Positions 17,958-27,321 of a stretch of 64,000 bases of DNA are shown here, piece after piece. The stretch comes from an uncultured Tolumonas sp. (GTDB lineage Bacteria > Pseudomonadota > Gammaproteobacteria > Enterobacterales > Aeromonadaceae). The first letter of the stretch is position 1. Every line of letters starts with the position of its first letter. A program made the position numbers and the translations under genes. Below the pieces are notes generated by a model. It saw only the letters and a program-made list of their open reading frames with translations. It did not search any database and had not been told where the DNA came from. The stretch spans positions 1 to 64,000 of the forward strand of contig NZ_OY829947.1 in assembly GCF_963556105.2 (NCBI RefSeq). Direction: 5' to 3'.

Positions 17958-18102
17958 GCCTTTTTTGACACTTAGATTCTATGTGGCGAATAAATAAGCC
18001 ATTCGAGCAAAATTGACTCTGAAACCCTGATCTTATCTAAAGAAGCGTTCTATTCTTTACGTTAAGAGGAAAAAATTTCAGGATGATTCATAGGGATCAG
18101 TA

Positions 18103-19371
18103 ATGACAACACCTAACTCGCCATCTCCACGGCTACCACCTCTTGATTTTAATGCCGAAGAATATCTTAACGTTGTGGATCATGGAGTGTTATTTGTTGA
18201 TGCACAGGGCGTGCTAGGTTATTACAACGCCTTCTGTCAAAAACTGTTTTCCTTAGAATACCCAAGCCCGCACCCCATCAATTACATCGAGCTACTGTCT
18301 GCATGGAGCGACACACAAGGGTTATCACGACTTTGGTTTATTGAACTTAATAAAGCAATTGCAGAGCACCAGCTACATTACACACAGGTCAAGCATGATG
18401 GTGACACCTTAGAGTTTAAACATCAGCCTTTACCGTCCGGTGGTTTTGTTCATTGCATTTACAACATCACCCGCAAAGTCAGACAAGAGCAATTATCGGC
18501 GCTGCAATATTCCCAATTGCGAACCATGATTGACGCAATGCCCTGCTTTGTTTCATTGCTGAATACGAATCTTCAATTTGTAATTGCCAACCAATATTAC
18601 GAACGACACCTTGGTATTTCCCGTTCAGTCATTGAAGGTTCTTACGTGAATGACATTCTGCCGCCAACACTTAAAGAGCGGCATATGAATTTAATACATA
18701 AAGCACTACTGGGTGAAACTCAGCATTTTGATGATCTTGGCCCGAGTGAAGACAGCCCGATTAAATTTGTTCATGGCTCTTATATCCCCTGCTTTGATCA
18801 ACACCATAATGTCACGGGAATTGTCGACATCACATACGACACCACCGACCAAAGAAATCAGGAAGAGAATCTGCGTTTTCTTGCAGAACGCGACCCGTTG
18901 ACGGGATTATTCAACCGCCGCAAAGTAATGGAATGTCTGGATAACGAGATAGTTCGCGCCAACAGGCAATCCTCGCCTTTATCTGTGGCTGTACTTGATC
19001 TCGACCATTTCAAAAATGTGAATGACTCTTGGGGACATGCAGCAGGCGATCTGGTGTTAAAAGAGTTTGCGTTGTTATGCCAGCAACAGATCAGAAAATT
19101 GGATTGTTTGGGCCGTATTGGTGGCGAGGAATTTTTTCTGATCATGGGTAACACCGATCAGCAAGAAGCGACGTTGGTATTAGAGCGCATTCTATCGGTG
19201 TTGCGGCATCATCGTTTTAATTGGAAACAAATCGAGATCCGAATCACTTGCAGCGCCGGGTTAGCAACTTGGGCCGAAGATCAAACCAACCAACAGCTCT
19301 ATTCTCAAGCAGATAACGCGCTTTATCAGGCTAAAAATCAAGGACGTGATCAGATTGTAATCGCCACTTAA
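18103..19371 (+). CDS. PAS-PAS-GGDEF diguanylate cyclase
   Basis: A 422-residue soluble protein with no signal peptide or membrane segment. The first ~125 residues (YLNVVDHGVLFVDAQGVLGY) and residues ~140-260 (MIDAMPCFVSLLNTNLQFVI) both read as PAS domains. The second ends in the usual TYDTTDQRNQEENLRFLAE linker. The GGDEF domain (~265-420) starts RDPLTGLFNRRKV, has DLDHFKNVNDSWGHAAGD and an intact active site GGEEF. RKLD lies five residues before the GG, an RxxD inhibitory site for c-di-GMP. It should make c-di-GMP from two GTP under control of an unknown cytoplasmic signal. Confidence 0.92.
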   Translation: MTTPNSPSPRLPPLDFNAEEYLNVVDHGVLFVDAQGVLGYYNAFCQKLFSLEYPSPHPINYIELLSAWSDTQGLSRLWFIELNKAIAEHQLHYTQVKHDGDTLEFKHQPLPSGGFVHCIYNITRKVRQEQLSALQYSQLRTMIDAMPCFVSLLNTNLQFVIANQYYERHLGISRSVIEGSYVNDILPPTLKERHMNLIHKALLGETQHFDDLGPSEDSPIKFVHGSYIPCFDQHHNVTGIVDITYDTTDQRNQEENLRFLAERDPLTGLFNRRKVMECLDNEIVRANRQSSPLSVAVLDLDHFKNVNDSWGHAAGDLVLKEFALLCQQQIRKLDCLGRIGGEEFFLIMGNTDQQEATLVLERILSVLRHHRFNWKQIEIRITCSAGLATWAEDQTNQQLYSQADNALYQAKNQGRDQIVIAT

Positions 19372-19453
19372 TACGCAATCGTATTCTGTCTTGGACAAGC
19401 CGACCAACAGATGGGATCATAACCACTTATCTATCTATTCTTTGAGACAATGT

Positions 19454-19855
19454 ATGAGCTACGAACTGACAGACCTGGAACGCAATGCGGCACTGAGATT
19501 AAACGCTGATTATCGCTACGATCATTTCATCAGCAAAGTCGCCCGTAGCGGTGAATTGTGGGCATTAAAAGATGATAATGGCCTGCTGTTTCTCAACTCT
19601 GACAATGATGAAACCTGCCTGCCAGTATGGCCACATGCAGACTATGCCAAACTATGGGCTGTTGGCGATCTGGCACGTTATCAACCACAAGCAATTACCC
19701 TGAAGATCTGGCTGGAACGCTGGACCGATGGTCTGACCCAAGATGGTATTGCCGTAACCGTATTCCCTCTTCAGGATGAAGAAAATCTGGTAGAAGAACC
19801 AACCGAATTAGCAGATTCACTGAACAAAAAACTAGAACAATACGCTCAGGAATAG
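19454..19855 (+). CDS. DUF2750-like small conserved protein
   Basis: A 133-residue acidic cytoplasmic protein. The start at 19454 (MSYELTDLERNAAL) is preferred over the TTG at 19391, whose extra 21 residues look non-coding. The pattern YDHFISKVARSGELWALKD, then LPVWPHADYAKLW and ITLKIWLERWTDGLTQDGIAVTVFP, agrees with the DUF2750 family, which has no assigned function. No membrane segment or catalytic motif is visible. It follows the diguanylate cyclase by 82 bases and may be co-transcribed. The family name is from memory and should be confirmed. Confidence 0.65.
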   Translation: MSYELTDLERNAALRLNADYRYDHFISKVARSGELWALKDDNGLLFLNSDNDETCLPVWPHADYAKLWAVGDLARYQPQAITLKIWLERWTDGLTQDGIAVTVFPLQDEENLVEEPTELADSLNKKLEQYAQE

Positions 19856-19875
19856 ACCTGAAAAGAAAACTCTTA

Positions 19876-19999
19876 CATACCCAAAGTAATTGATGTTGCA
19901 GCAAGGCGACAAGTGAATGAATCCCCAATCACATAGCGATTCTATGTGATTGGGGTGAGTGAGCGCAGTCAACGATGCAGCACTTCAAAAACGAAGTGG
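19876..19999. repeat. Palindromic intergenic repeat element
   Basis: The core CCCCAATCACATAG pairs over 14 bases with CTATGTGATTGGGG around a five-base loop (about 19924-19956). The flanks ACCCAAAGTAATTG...GTTGCAGCAAGGCGACAAGTG and GAGTGAGCGCAGTCAACG...CAGCACTTC resemble the ends of a dispersed non-coding palindromic repeat seen in many enteric genomes. The arms are only partly complementary here. It lies between two unrelated small genes and has no coding potential. Confidence 0.6.
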
Positions 20000-20043
20000 T
20001 AAATCAGGCCATGCATGAGCTCAACATTATCCGGAGATAAAAT

Positions 20044-20550
20044 ATGAACTTGCTGGAATTAAATGATTCGTTGATTGAGATACGTCAACAGGAAGAGTCT
20101 CTGCAATGGCCTGTATTTAACGAAACGTTAGCGTGGGAATTAGGCTGCACATTGCAATTAGCCGCTGCATTAAACGAAGCGGCTGTACATATTGAAATTG
20201 AAGCTTTTGGCCGGATGTTATTTGTCTGTGCCATGCCCGGCAGTGCACCTAGTAATGCCGATTGGGCGCGCCGTAAACGGAATGTCGTACAACTTTTACA
20301 GCGCAGTTCATTAGCTATCGGTTTAGGTTTAAAACGAGATGACACAGATCTGCAGCGCAAAATGGGGTTACCGGATCGTGACTATGCACCTCACGGTGGC
20401 AGCTTTCCGCTTCGGATTTTAGGCTCTGGTTGTATCGGTTCAATTACTGTTTCTGGCATGCCAGAATTTGATGACCATGCATTGATAGTTAGTGTGCTAC
20501 AAGCCTGGCAGGAAAATGGCTGGCAAAAGCCGACATTAGTCATTGAGTAA
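20044..20550 (+). CDS. UPF0303 / HbpS-like small protein
   Basis: A 168-residue cytoplasmic protein matching the UPF0303 pattern. It has ETLAWELGCTLQLAAALNEA, then VHIEIEAFGRMLFVCAMPGS, NADWARRKRNVVQLLQRSS, DYAPHGGSFPLRILGSGCIG and SGMPEFDDHALIVSVLQ. The family shares the HbpS/GlcG (heme-degrading-type) fold, but heme breakdown is not established for UPF0303 proteins in general. GGAGA lies nine bases upstream of the ATG. It is a single gene ahead of a minus-strand terminator. A more specific role cannot be given. Confidence 0.75.
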   Translation: MNLLELNDSLIEIRQQEESLQWPVFNETLAWELGCTLQLAAALNEAAVHIEIEAFGRMLFVCAMPGSAPSNADWARRKRNVVQLLQRSSLAIGLGLKRDDTDLQRKMGLPDRDYAPHGGSFPLRILGSGCIGSITVSGMPEFDDHALIVSVLQAWQENGWQKPTLVIE

Positions 20551-20561
20551 AAGCCTTAAAT

Positions 20562-20589
20562 AAAAAAGACCGCCTTTAGCAGGCGGCCA
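20562..20589 (-). terminator. Terminator of the amylosucrase operon
   Basis: On the minus strand GGCCGCCTGCTAAAGGCGGTC forms a GC-rich hairpin directly followed by TTTTTTA. It lies 20 bases after the amylosucrase stop codon. Confidence 0.85.
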
Positions 20590-20608
20590 ATATCTCACTT
20601 GGGGTGAT

Positions 20609-22540
20609 TTACTTCTGTTTCAACCAGAGGAACTGGAAAGGCTCCAATGTGAGCACGCCATTATTCAGCGTAATATCTTGCTGCTGATATTGGTCGTAGA
20701 CATAGTGACCAAAACCAGTTTGTTCCAGAATAGCTTGCGACAACGTTTGCTGTTGAGCTGACATATTCATCAGTACCAAGGTTTTGTGCCAGTCACGTTC
20801 ACGCAGGAATGAAAATACATGCTGATTTTCATTTTTGACCAGTTGGTAGTTATTTTCGTTGTAAAACTCTGGGATGGATTTGCGCAATGCGATCATGTGT
20901 TTTAGTGCACTGAACACCCGATGCTCGATGGTACCAGCATCGTTACGTTTTGCGGCTTTCTTCCAGTCGATGATCGGGCGGTTCAACCAACGGTTATCAT
21001 CCTGTTTGCTTGGGTCTTCCAGGAATGAATAATCATTCGTGCACGCTAATTCATCGCCGTAATAAACCAACGGAATACCGCCAAATGACATAATGCCACT
21101 GTGCATCAGCAAGGTTTTCCGGATCGCCTGTTCAATCAGCTCTGCATTATCCTCTTCCAACCCTTTTTCCAAACCCAGCAAAGTGGCCGTCGCCCCGGTA
21201 ATACGCGCATCCTGCGTTTTCGGGTTATACATGAACCGCTGGCCTTTTGCCGGGCTACCAGCAAATTCCCCTACGTAGTAGGAGATCATGAATTGTTTAT
21301 GATCAAACGGATTGTAACCAGCAGCCAGAATATCCTGATCGGCATAACCTAAACCGATGTCATCGTGACAACGGATGTAGTTGATCCACGTGGTACCTTT
21401 CGGCAAGCGAGGAATATTCTGCAGACCATGTTCCAGAATACGTTTGTTCTGTGTTGCCATCGCGTCCCACAGATAGACCATGTAAGAGGCGTTATAGGCA
21501 ATTTCGCACTCATCAACAGTGCCACCACCGAGGTATTTGACGATTTCAATCGGCTGAACAATTGCTTCGGCTTTGAAAATCGCACCCGGTGCCGCAATTT
21601 TGGTACACGCCTTAAACAGCTGTAGCAGGATATGCGCTTCGTCTAAGTTCTGGCTCTGTGTGCCTAGTTTTTTCCACATAAAGGCCACAGCATCAAGACG
21701 CAGAACATCTACCCCCTGATTCGCCAAATTGAGCAGGATCTTGATCATCTCAATAAAGACTTTCGGATTGGTGTAGTTCAGATCCCACTGGTAGGTGTTA
21801 AAGACCGTAAATACCCACTTATTGATAGTCGGCAGATAGGTGAAATTACCCGGTGCGTTTTCCGGAAAAATCTCCGGTAGTGTTTGTTCAAAGGCATCAG
21901 GCATTGAGCGATCATCATACATGTAATACATGTCTTGATATTCTTTCTCGCCCTGCAGGGCTTTTTTCGCCCACTCATGTTCGTTAGATGTATGATTTAA
22001 AACCAGATCCAGTTCCAGCAACATGTTTTTGGCACGGAAGGTTTTGGCAATATTGCGAATATCGGCCATCGAACCAAAACGCTTTTCGACCGTGCGATAA
22101 TCACTGACCGCATAACCACCATCATTGGCTTCTTGCGGCATTTTCAACAACGGCATCAGATGCACATAGTTGACACCAAGCTCTTCCAGATAGTCGATCT
22201 TTTGCATGAAGCCTTTCAGGTTTTTACTGAATCGGTCGACATACAACATAGTAGCGACCCAGTTCGGGCTCATGATCCAGTCTTTGTCTTCTTCACGCTG
22301 CCGATCGAGATCGCGTAATTCAGGTTCCCGCGCCAGATGCATTTCTGCCAGTGCTAATACCAGTTCTGAAAAACGATTAGTGAAATCGGCCCGATCACCA
22401 TATAAGCGAGAGAATTTTGCAAATACCTCACCGAATTGGGCGCCGAGGCGCACCAAAAATTCGGATAAATCTTTACCAGCATGTTTTTTACTTAGCAGGC
22501 TTACTACATCATGCAGTAACTTGTCTCTATTCACTGACAT
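20609..22540 (-). CDS. Amylosucrase-like GH13 enzyme
   Basis: A 643-residue cytoplasmic glucosyltransferase, close to the 636 residues of Neisseria amylosucrase. An alpha-helical N-terminal region (~1-90) precedes the (beta/alpha)8 barrel. The catalytic triad is intact: nucleophile D283 in GVDVLRLDAVAFMWKK, acid/base E325 in FKAEAIV and D393 in CHDDIG. DGGYAVSDYR (140-149) and DDNRW correspond to the Asp and Arg that close the sucrose pocket in amylosucrases. The family converts sucrose to alpha-1,4-glucan plus fructose; some relatives mainly hydrolyse sucrose. It is the last gene of an operon with a full ABC importer, implying uptake of sucrose or a related glucoside before intracellular conversion. 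It lacks a signal peptide. Confidence 0.85.
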   Translation of the reverse strand: MSVNRDKLLHDVVSLLSKKHAGKDLSEFLVRLGAQFGEVFAKFSRLYGDRADFTNRFSELVLALAEMHLAREPELRDLDRQREEDKDWIMSPNWVATMLYVDRFSKNLKGFMQKIDYLEELGVNYVHLMPLLKMPQEANDGGYAVSDYRTVEKRFGSMADIRNIAKTFRAKNMLLELDLVLNHTSNEHEWAKKALQGEKEYQDMYYMYDDRSMPDAFEQTLPEIFPENAPGNFTYLPTINKWVFTVFNTYQWDLNYTNPKVFIEMIKILLNLANQGVDVLRLDAVAFMWKKLGTQSQNLDEAHILLQLFKACTKIAAPGAIFKAEAIVQPIEIVKYLGGGTVDECEIAYNASYMVYLWDAMATQNKRILEHGLQNIPRLPKGTTWINYIRCHDDIGLGYADQDILAAGYNPFDHKQFMISYYVGEFAGSPAKGQRFMYNPKTQDARITGATATLLGLEKGLEEDNAELIEQAIRKTLLMHSGIMSFGGIPLVYYGDELACTNDYSFLEDPSKQDDNRWLNRPIIDWKKAAKRNDAGTIEHRVFSALKHMIALRKSIPEFYNENNYQLVKNENQHVFSFLRERDWHKTLVLMNMSAQQQTLSQAILEQTGFGHYVYDQYQQQDITLNNGVLTLEPFQFLWLKQK

Positions 22541-22559
22541 TGATTACCTCACTCTTCAC

Positions 22560-23687
22560 TCAGGCAGCAGACAAAATTTTGGCAACAATTGGCGCTTTCT
22601 GTTGCTGTAACAGACTGCCCGCAGTGCTGGTATCAAACAGATGTACATGTTCGAGTTTAAAGCTCACATCGATGGTTTTGCCGCGCGGAATAATATGACT
22701 ACCATCCGTAACGACAACGACCTGATCTTCACCGGCATATTGGGTATACGCGAAGGTAGTTCCCCCTAACGCTTCCACCACATCCACATTCAAAGAGATG
22801 TTGATATCGCCGACTTCGCCAATCAGCAGATGTTCAGGGCGAATGCCCATCAGTAATACATCACCAACTTTCACCGGCCGATCTAAAGTCATGGTGAATT
22901 GTTCGCCGCCAGATAATTGCAGCTGAGCTTTAGTTCCATCCATCTGCAGCACTTTGGCATTGAGGAAGTTCATGCGTGGTGAACCGATAAAACCAGCCAC
23001 GAACTGGTTCACCGGGTTGTGATACAACTCTAATGGTGCACCAACCTGTTCCACGCGACCGTCACGCAATACCACAATCTTGTCCGCCATGGTCATGGCC
23101 TCCACCTGATCATGGGTAACGTAAACCATGGTGTTGCCCAATTGTTCGTGCAGCTTGGAGATTTCCACACGCATCTGTACACGTAATTCGGCATCCAGAT
23201 TCGATAACGGTTCATCGAACAAGAACACTTTTGGATTACGCACGATGGTACGGCCAATCGCGACACGCTGACGTTGACCACCGGAAAGTTGTTTTGGCAA
23301 ACGATCGAGCAGTGGTTCCAATTTCAGAATACGAGCAGCTTCACCCACCCGTTGTTCGATCTCTTCTTTCGGACGTTTCGCCAAGCGCAGGCCAAAACTC
23401 ATGTTTTCTTTCACCGTCATGTGCGGATAAAGCGCATAAGACTGGAACACCATGGCGATACCGCGATCAGACGGCGACACATCATTCACCGTCAAACCAT
23501 CGATGATCACTTCGCCATCAGAGATAGTTTCCAAGCCGGCAATCATGCGCAACAGGGTGGATTTACCGCAGCCTGACGGGCCTACAAACACCACGAATTC
23601 ACCATGTTTAATATCCAGATCCACCCCATGAATGGTTTGAACCTCACCGAAACGCTTGATGACTTTATTCAGTTTTAAATCAGCCAT
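22560..23687 (-). CDS. Sugar ABC importer ATPase, MalK/UgpC-type
   Basis: A 375-residue ATPase with Walker A GPSGCGKST (36-44), signature [19 protein letters not shown], Walker B VFLFDEPLSNLD and VTHDQVEAM. A C-terminal TOBE/regulatory domain follows (~240-360, FIGSPRMNFLNAKV and GIRPEHLLI). This CUT1-type architecture energises di- and oligosaccharide or glycerol-phosphate uptake. It lies between the permeases and the amylosucrase on the same strand, 19 bases from the amylosucrase start. It closely resembles the ATPase at 45233-46348, so either might serve both importers. Confidence 0.92.
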   Translation of the reverse strand: MADLKLNKVIKRFGEVQTIHGVDLDIKHGEFVVFVGPSGCGKSTLLRMIAGLETISDGEVIIDGLTVNDVSPSDRGIAMVFQSYALYPHMTVKENMSFGLRLAKRPKEEIEQRVGEAARILKLEPLLDRLPKQLSGGQRQRVAIGRTIVRNPKVFLFDEPLSNLDAELRVQMRVEISKLHEQLGNTMVYVTHDQVEAMTMADKIVVLRDGRVEQVGAPLELYHNPVNQFVAGFIGSPRMNFLNAKVLQMDGTKAQLQLSGGEQFTMTLDRPVKVGDVLLMGIRPEHLLIGEVGDINISLNVDVVEALGGTTFAYTQYAGEDQVVVVTDGSHIIPRGKTIDVSFKLEHVHLFDTSTAGSLLQQQKAPIVAKILSAA

Positions 23688-23754
23688 TCTGGTAATCCTT
23701 CTCGAAATCTTTATTTCATCAATTCTTAAAAATCGTTGTCTGTGCGCCTGAAAA

Positions 23755-24654
23755 TCAGCCTTTCACACCAGCGCTCGCCATACTTCTGACAAATTTCTTC
23801 TGGAACAGCAGGAACACCACCAACACAGGAATGGTCACCATACTGGCGTAAGCCATGATTTCACCCCATTCGGTTGTGGTGCCGAAGAACTGCTGAATAC
23901 CTGGTTGCAGTGGGCGCACTGATTCGCCCTGCACGACCATGATTGGCCACAGATACTGGTTCCACATGTTGAGGAATTGCAGGATGGCGACGGTCGCAAA
24001 CACAGGGCCGGACATCGGCACAATCACCTTCCAGTAGATCTGCCAAGGGGTAGCACCATCAATCGCTGCAGCTTCGTCAAAGTCTTTCGGAATATCACGG
24101 AAGAATTGATAGAACAGGAAGATAGAGAAGGTGTTCGCCACCATCGGTAAAATCTGCACGTGCAGGCTATTCAACCATGAGTTTTCCAGAATGATCTGAC
24201 CATTTTCCCAGCCAATCCAAGGCAGGTGTGCTACCAGCATCAGCAAAGGCACAGAGATCGCTTCGAATGGGATGATCAACAGTGCAATGATGGCTGCCAG
24301 CACAAAGTTCTGACCTTTCCAACGCAGACGAGACAAAGAAAACGCCGCCAGACTATTCACCAACAGACCAAGTAACACGGTAGCACCAGTGATAAACATG
24401 GAGTTTACGAACATGGTCTCAATGGCACTTTTTTCAAACACGGAAACATAGTTTTTCAGCGACACATCCCCAACCGGCAACAAGGCCCGAATAGAGAACA
24501 GATCAGCGAAAATTTGTTGTTCCGGTTTAAATGACGACATGATCATAAAAACTAAAGGGAACAGGAAGATATACGCCAGCAGTAATAACGCTGCATACGT
24601 CAGCAACCGTTTGTAGATAAACCCCGGATCTACCATAGCAGAAGTGTTTTTCAT
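23755..24654 (-). CDS. Sugar ABC importer permease, MalG-type
   Basis: A 299-residue inner-membrane permease. The first membrane segment (~17-37, TYAALLLLAYIFLFPLVFMI) is followed by five more. The cytoplasmic EAA loop EAAAIDGATPWQIYWKVIVP near residue 190-210 contacts the ATPase. The C-terminus FLLFQKKFVRSMASAGVKG is classical for MalG-like CUT1 subunits. It starts two bases after the preceding permease stop and belongs to the amylosucrase operon. Confidence 0.92.
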   Translation of the reverse strand: MKNTSAMVDPGFIYKRLLTYAALLLLAYIFLFPLVFMIMSSFKPEQQIFADLFSIRALLPVGDVSLKNYVSVFEKSAIETMFVNSMFITGATVLLGLLVNSLAAFSLSRLRWKGQNFVLAAIIALLIIPFEAISVPLLMLVAHLPWIGWENGQIILENSWLNSLHVQILPMVANTFSIFLFYQFFRDIPKDFDEAAAIDGATPWQIYWKVIVPMSGPVFATVAILQFLNMWNQYLWPIMVVQGESVRPLQPGIQQFFGTTTEWGEIMAYASMVTIPVLVVFLLFQKKFVRSMASAGVKG

Positions 24655-24656
24655 GC

Positions 24657-25778
24657 TTATTTCTCCCGCTTGTCGAAGTAATATTTCTGACCCATGGCAA
24701 TTGCCAGAATTACCAGGAAATAAACCACACTGATGGTCGAACCATAGCCGATGTCTTGCTCACGGAAACCTTTACGTACCGCGTGATACATCACCGTCGT
24801 CGTGGAATCTGCTGGCCCCCCGGCAGTCATCACCGACACTTGGGTGAACAGACCGAATGCAGCAATCGTGGTGGAAATAATGACGAAGATAGTGGTGTTG
24901 CGTAGCCCCGGTAAGGTGACATTGACGAATTTCTGCCAGCTGTTGGCACCATCTAATGAAGCTGCTTCATACAGATCTTCAGAAATATTCTGCAAACCGG
25001 CCAGGAAGATCAGCATCTGATAACCCGCCCCCTGCCAAGCCGACATGATCACAATCGCCGGCATGGCCCATTTCGGATCACCCAGCCAATTGATCTTATC
25101 AATCATGCCAAACGAGATTTTGCTCAGAAATTCATTAATCAGACCGACATCTTTGTGATAAAGGAAGGTCCAGACGATCGACACCACCACCATTGATGTC
25201 ACGACGGGGGCAAAATACGCAGTTCGGAAGAAGTTAGTCCCTTTCAGCCCCATATTGACCAATAAAGCCAGCAACAACGCCGCGCCACACTGCAATGGAA
25301 TAACCAATATCGCGAATTGGATCGTGTTAATGAATGACTTAATGAATATCGGGTCTTTTGCCAAAATCACCAGACGCGTTTCATTAAAAGTGAACGTAGA
25401 TAATTCGCTGTAACCTTTATAAGAAGGGTCTTTTCGCAACACGGTGCGCAAGCGTTCAAATTGCGGTGCACCTTTTTCATCCAGCAATAATTTTTGTTGC
25501 TCATCATACTGGGCATTTTGTTTTAGCACGGTGACTGCTAGCAAACGATCGTAGTTACGGAAACCCACATTTTCAGTCGGGTTTGGCGATAACAACCGTT
25601 GATTACTAAATGACAGTACCAACGCCATAATAAAGGGAACGAAAATAAAAAGAATGAGCCCCAGAAAAGCGGGGCTGCCCATTAGCCAGCCGTAATACCG
25701 CTGACGCCGCATCAGACTGTCACTCTTTTTTGCCTGAACTGCAGGCGGAGGTTGAATAAATGCTGAATCGGTCATCAT
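24657..25778 (-). CDS. Sugar ABC importer permease, MalF-type
   Basis: A 373-residue inner-membrane permease, the partner of the MalG-type gene that starts two bases later. The first membrane segment (~30-55, GSPAFLGLILFIFVPFIMAL) is followed by an unusually long periplasmic stretch of about 100 residues (NYDRLLAVTVLKQNAQYDEQ onward) before the second segment. The EAA loop reads EAASLDGANSWQKFVNVTLP. The insertion recalls, in a smaller form, the periplasmic P2 domain of MalF, which contacts the binding protein. The extra loop distinguishes it from the shorter permease at 49457. Confidence 0.9.
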   Translation of the reverse strand: MMTDSAFIQPPPAVQAKKSDSLMRRQRYYGWLMGSPAFLGLILFIFVPFIMALVLSFSNQRLLSPNPTENVGFRNYDRLLAVTVLKQNAQYDEQQKLLLDEKGAPQFERLRTVLRKDPSYKGYSELSTFTFNETRLVILAKDPIFIKSFINTIQFAILVIPLQCGAALLLALLVNMGLKGTNFFRTAYFAPVVTSMVVVSIVWTFLYHKDVGLINEFLSKISFGMIDKINWLGDPKWAMPAIVIMSAWQGAGYQMLIFLAGLQNISEDLYEAASLDGANSWQKFVNVTLPGLRNTTIFVIISTTIAAFGLFTQVSVMTAGGPADSTTTVMYHAVRKGFREQDIGYGSTISVVYFLVILAIAMGQKYYFDKREK

Positions 25779-25833
25779 TTACGTCCTATCTGAACATCAG
25801 GAATGGCCCGCATTGCGCGGGCCGAACTACAGA

Positions 25834-27102
25834 TTATTTGCTGGTGAAGCCATAACCGTTGTTGTCTTGGATATTGCGCTCAATAGTTTCCACGGCTTTA
25901 TCCAACGATTCCTGAACATTTGTACCGTCCAGAATGTCATTCACCGCTTTTGCAAAACTACTGGTGATCACAGGGTAAGCAGGGGTTTCTGGGCGCATTT
26001 TGGCGTATTTTTTAGAGTAATCGTAGAACACACGCCATTTGCCACCGGCCTTATAGTTTTCAGTCATTGCAGCAGCGGCAGCAGTGTTTGGAATCAGGCT
26101 AGTCGCGTTAGACATAGCGGCAATTTCTTCCGGTTGCATCAGGAAGCTCAGCCACTTCGCTGCACCTGCTTTATCCGGACAGGCTTTGCTGATACCCCAG
26201 TGCCATGAACCACCACCAATGACCGGGCCATTACCGAAATCAGGCACTGGCATAATAGCTAAGTCATCGCCGTAAGCTTTAGTCATGTCACCCACAGCCC
26301 ATGAGCCGTTGTAATGGATAGCCACTTTGCCTTGTAGGAAGCCTTTATCATCGGTTGGTTTGCGGTCGATGTATTTGTTTTTAACCAGTGACTGCATCCA
26401 AGTGCCCCAAGCCACCGCTTTTTCACCGTTTAACACGCCTTCAGATTCAACGTAGTTAGCACGGTTGATTTCATCACCGCCAAAACTTTGCAGGAATGGA
26501 CCAAAACCATAGGAATACCACTCACCACTCCAGCTGGTGTTGATATCAAACGGATAACGGAATTCGCCAGATTTTTTCAACTTAGCTAAAATTTCGTTGA
26601 ATTCATCTTTTGTCCATGGCTTGTCAATCGTGGCTTTACGAATGCCATATTTGTTCAGAATGCTTTGGCGAGAGAACAACGCTAATGAAACGTCATATTG
26701 ACCAACGGAATAAACTTTTCCTTTATAGGTGCCTTTACCCACGCTGTTGAGCTGTTCCAGTTGCACAGCAGGCAGCAAGCCGTCCAGTTCCACCAAATTG
26801 CCAGCCCAAGCGAAGTTAGGCACCACAGGCTGATCCATATCCAGAGCACATGGCAATTTACCGGCTAATGCCGCAGCATTAATGGTTTCGGTATAGGCCC
26901 CTTCCGGGATCATTTCCATCACAACTTTGTATGCGTTCTGGCTCTTATTAAAGCGTTCCACTGCTGCTTTAGAAGCGGTAATTTCCTTTTCATTTGTATC
27001 GTGACGCCAAACTTTAATTTCAGTTGGCGCAGCCATCGCTTGTGCAGATGCAGCCGCAATCAATGTGGCAAGAACAGAGTAGCTCATTGTCTTCATGTTC
27101 AT
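25834..27102 (-). CDS. Periplasmic sugar-binding protein of the amylosucrase operon
   Basis: A family 1 extracellular solute-binding protein of 422 residues. The start at 27102 (MNMKTMSYSVLATLIAAASA) has AAGGA eight bases upstream; the open frame runs further back to 27150 without support. A signal peptide ends near AMAAPTE, and the mature protein begins EIKVWRHDTNEKEITASKAA, typical of maltose/sucrose-type binding proteins. The SBP signature region LIPNTAAAAAMTENYKAGGK lies near the C-terminus. It is the first gene of the importer operon and would give it substrate specificity. Sucrose or another alpha-glucoside is inferred from the downstream amylosucrase only. Confidence 0.9.
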   Translation of the reverse strand: MNMKTMSYSVLATLIAAASAQAMAAPTEIKVWRHDTNEKEITASKAAVERFNKSQNAYKVVMEMIPEGAYTETINAAALAGKLPCALDMDQPVVPNFAWAGNLVELDGLLPAVQLEQLNSVGKGTYKGKVYSVGQYDVSLALFSRQSILNKYGIRKATIDKPWTKDEFNEILAKLKKSGEFRYPFDINTSWSGEWYSYGFGPFLQSFGGDEINRANYVESEGVLNGEKAVAWGTWMQSLVKNKYIDRKPTDDKGFLQGKVAIHYNGSWAVGDMTKAYGDDLAIMPVPDFGNGPVIGGGSWHWGISKACPDKAGAAKWLSFLMQPEEIAAMSNATSLIPNTAAAAAMTENYKAGGKWRVFYDYSKKYAKMRPETPAYPVITSSFAKAVNDILDGTNVQESLDKAVETIERNIQDNNGYGFTSK

Positions 27103-27212
27103 TCGATCATCCTTTGTTTTGGTTTCTTGCTTACAAATACAGTGGAACACTGTGTTTTTAGGTCTAGATATTGCCCTGCAAATGTAACAACAAATGTAAC
27201 GAGCAAGGCGCG

Positions 27213-27226
27213 CTAAACCGTTTTAG
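27213..27226. promoter_or_regulatory. LacI-type operator candidate
   Basis: CTAAACCGTTTTAG is a palindrome with a central CG, the usual form of LacI/GalR-family operators; 12 of 14 positions are symmetric. It lies 111 bases upstream of the binding-protein start. No LacI-family gene adjoins this operon, so the regulator would be encoded elsewhere. Confidence 0.4.
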
Positions 27227-27297
27227 TGACGCTAAATATGCCTACAAAGTGATTCGTCTTATGTGATCCATGTTGTGAATTTGTAACAGTCAAAAAT

Positions 27298-27313
27298 ATG
27301 TAACATGTTACAT
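27298..27313. promoter_or_regulatory. 16-base perfect palindrome, operator candidate
   Basis: ATGTAACATGTTACAT is perfectly symmetric. Further TGTAAC half-sites occur at 27183-27188, 27195-27200 and 27281-27286. The pattern suggests a dimeric regulator. It has a central AT and therefore differs from the GalR operators of the galactoside cluster. Confidence 0.45.
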
Positions 27314-27321
27314 TCTGCATG

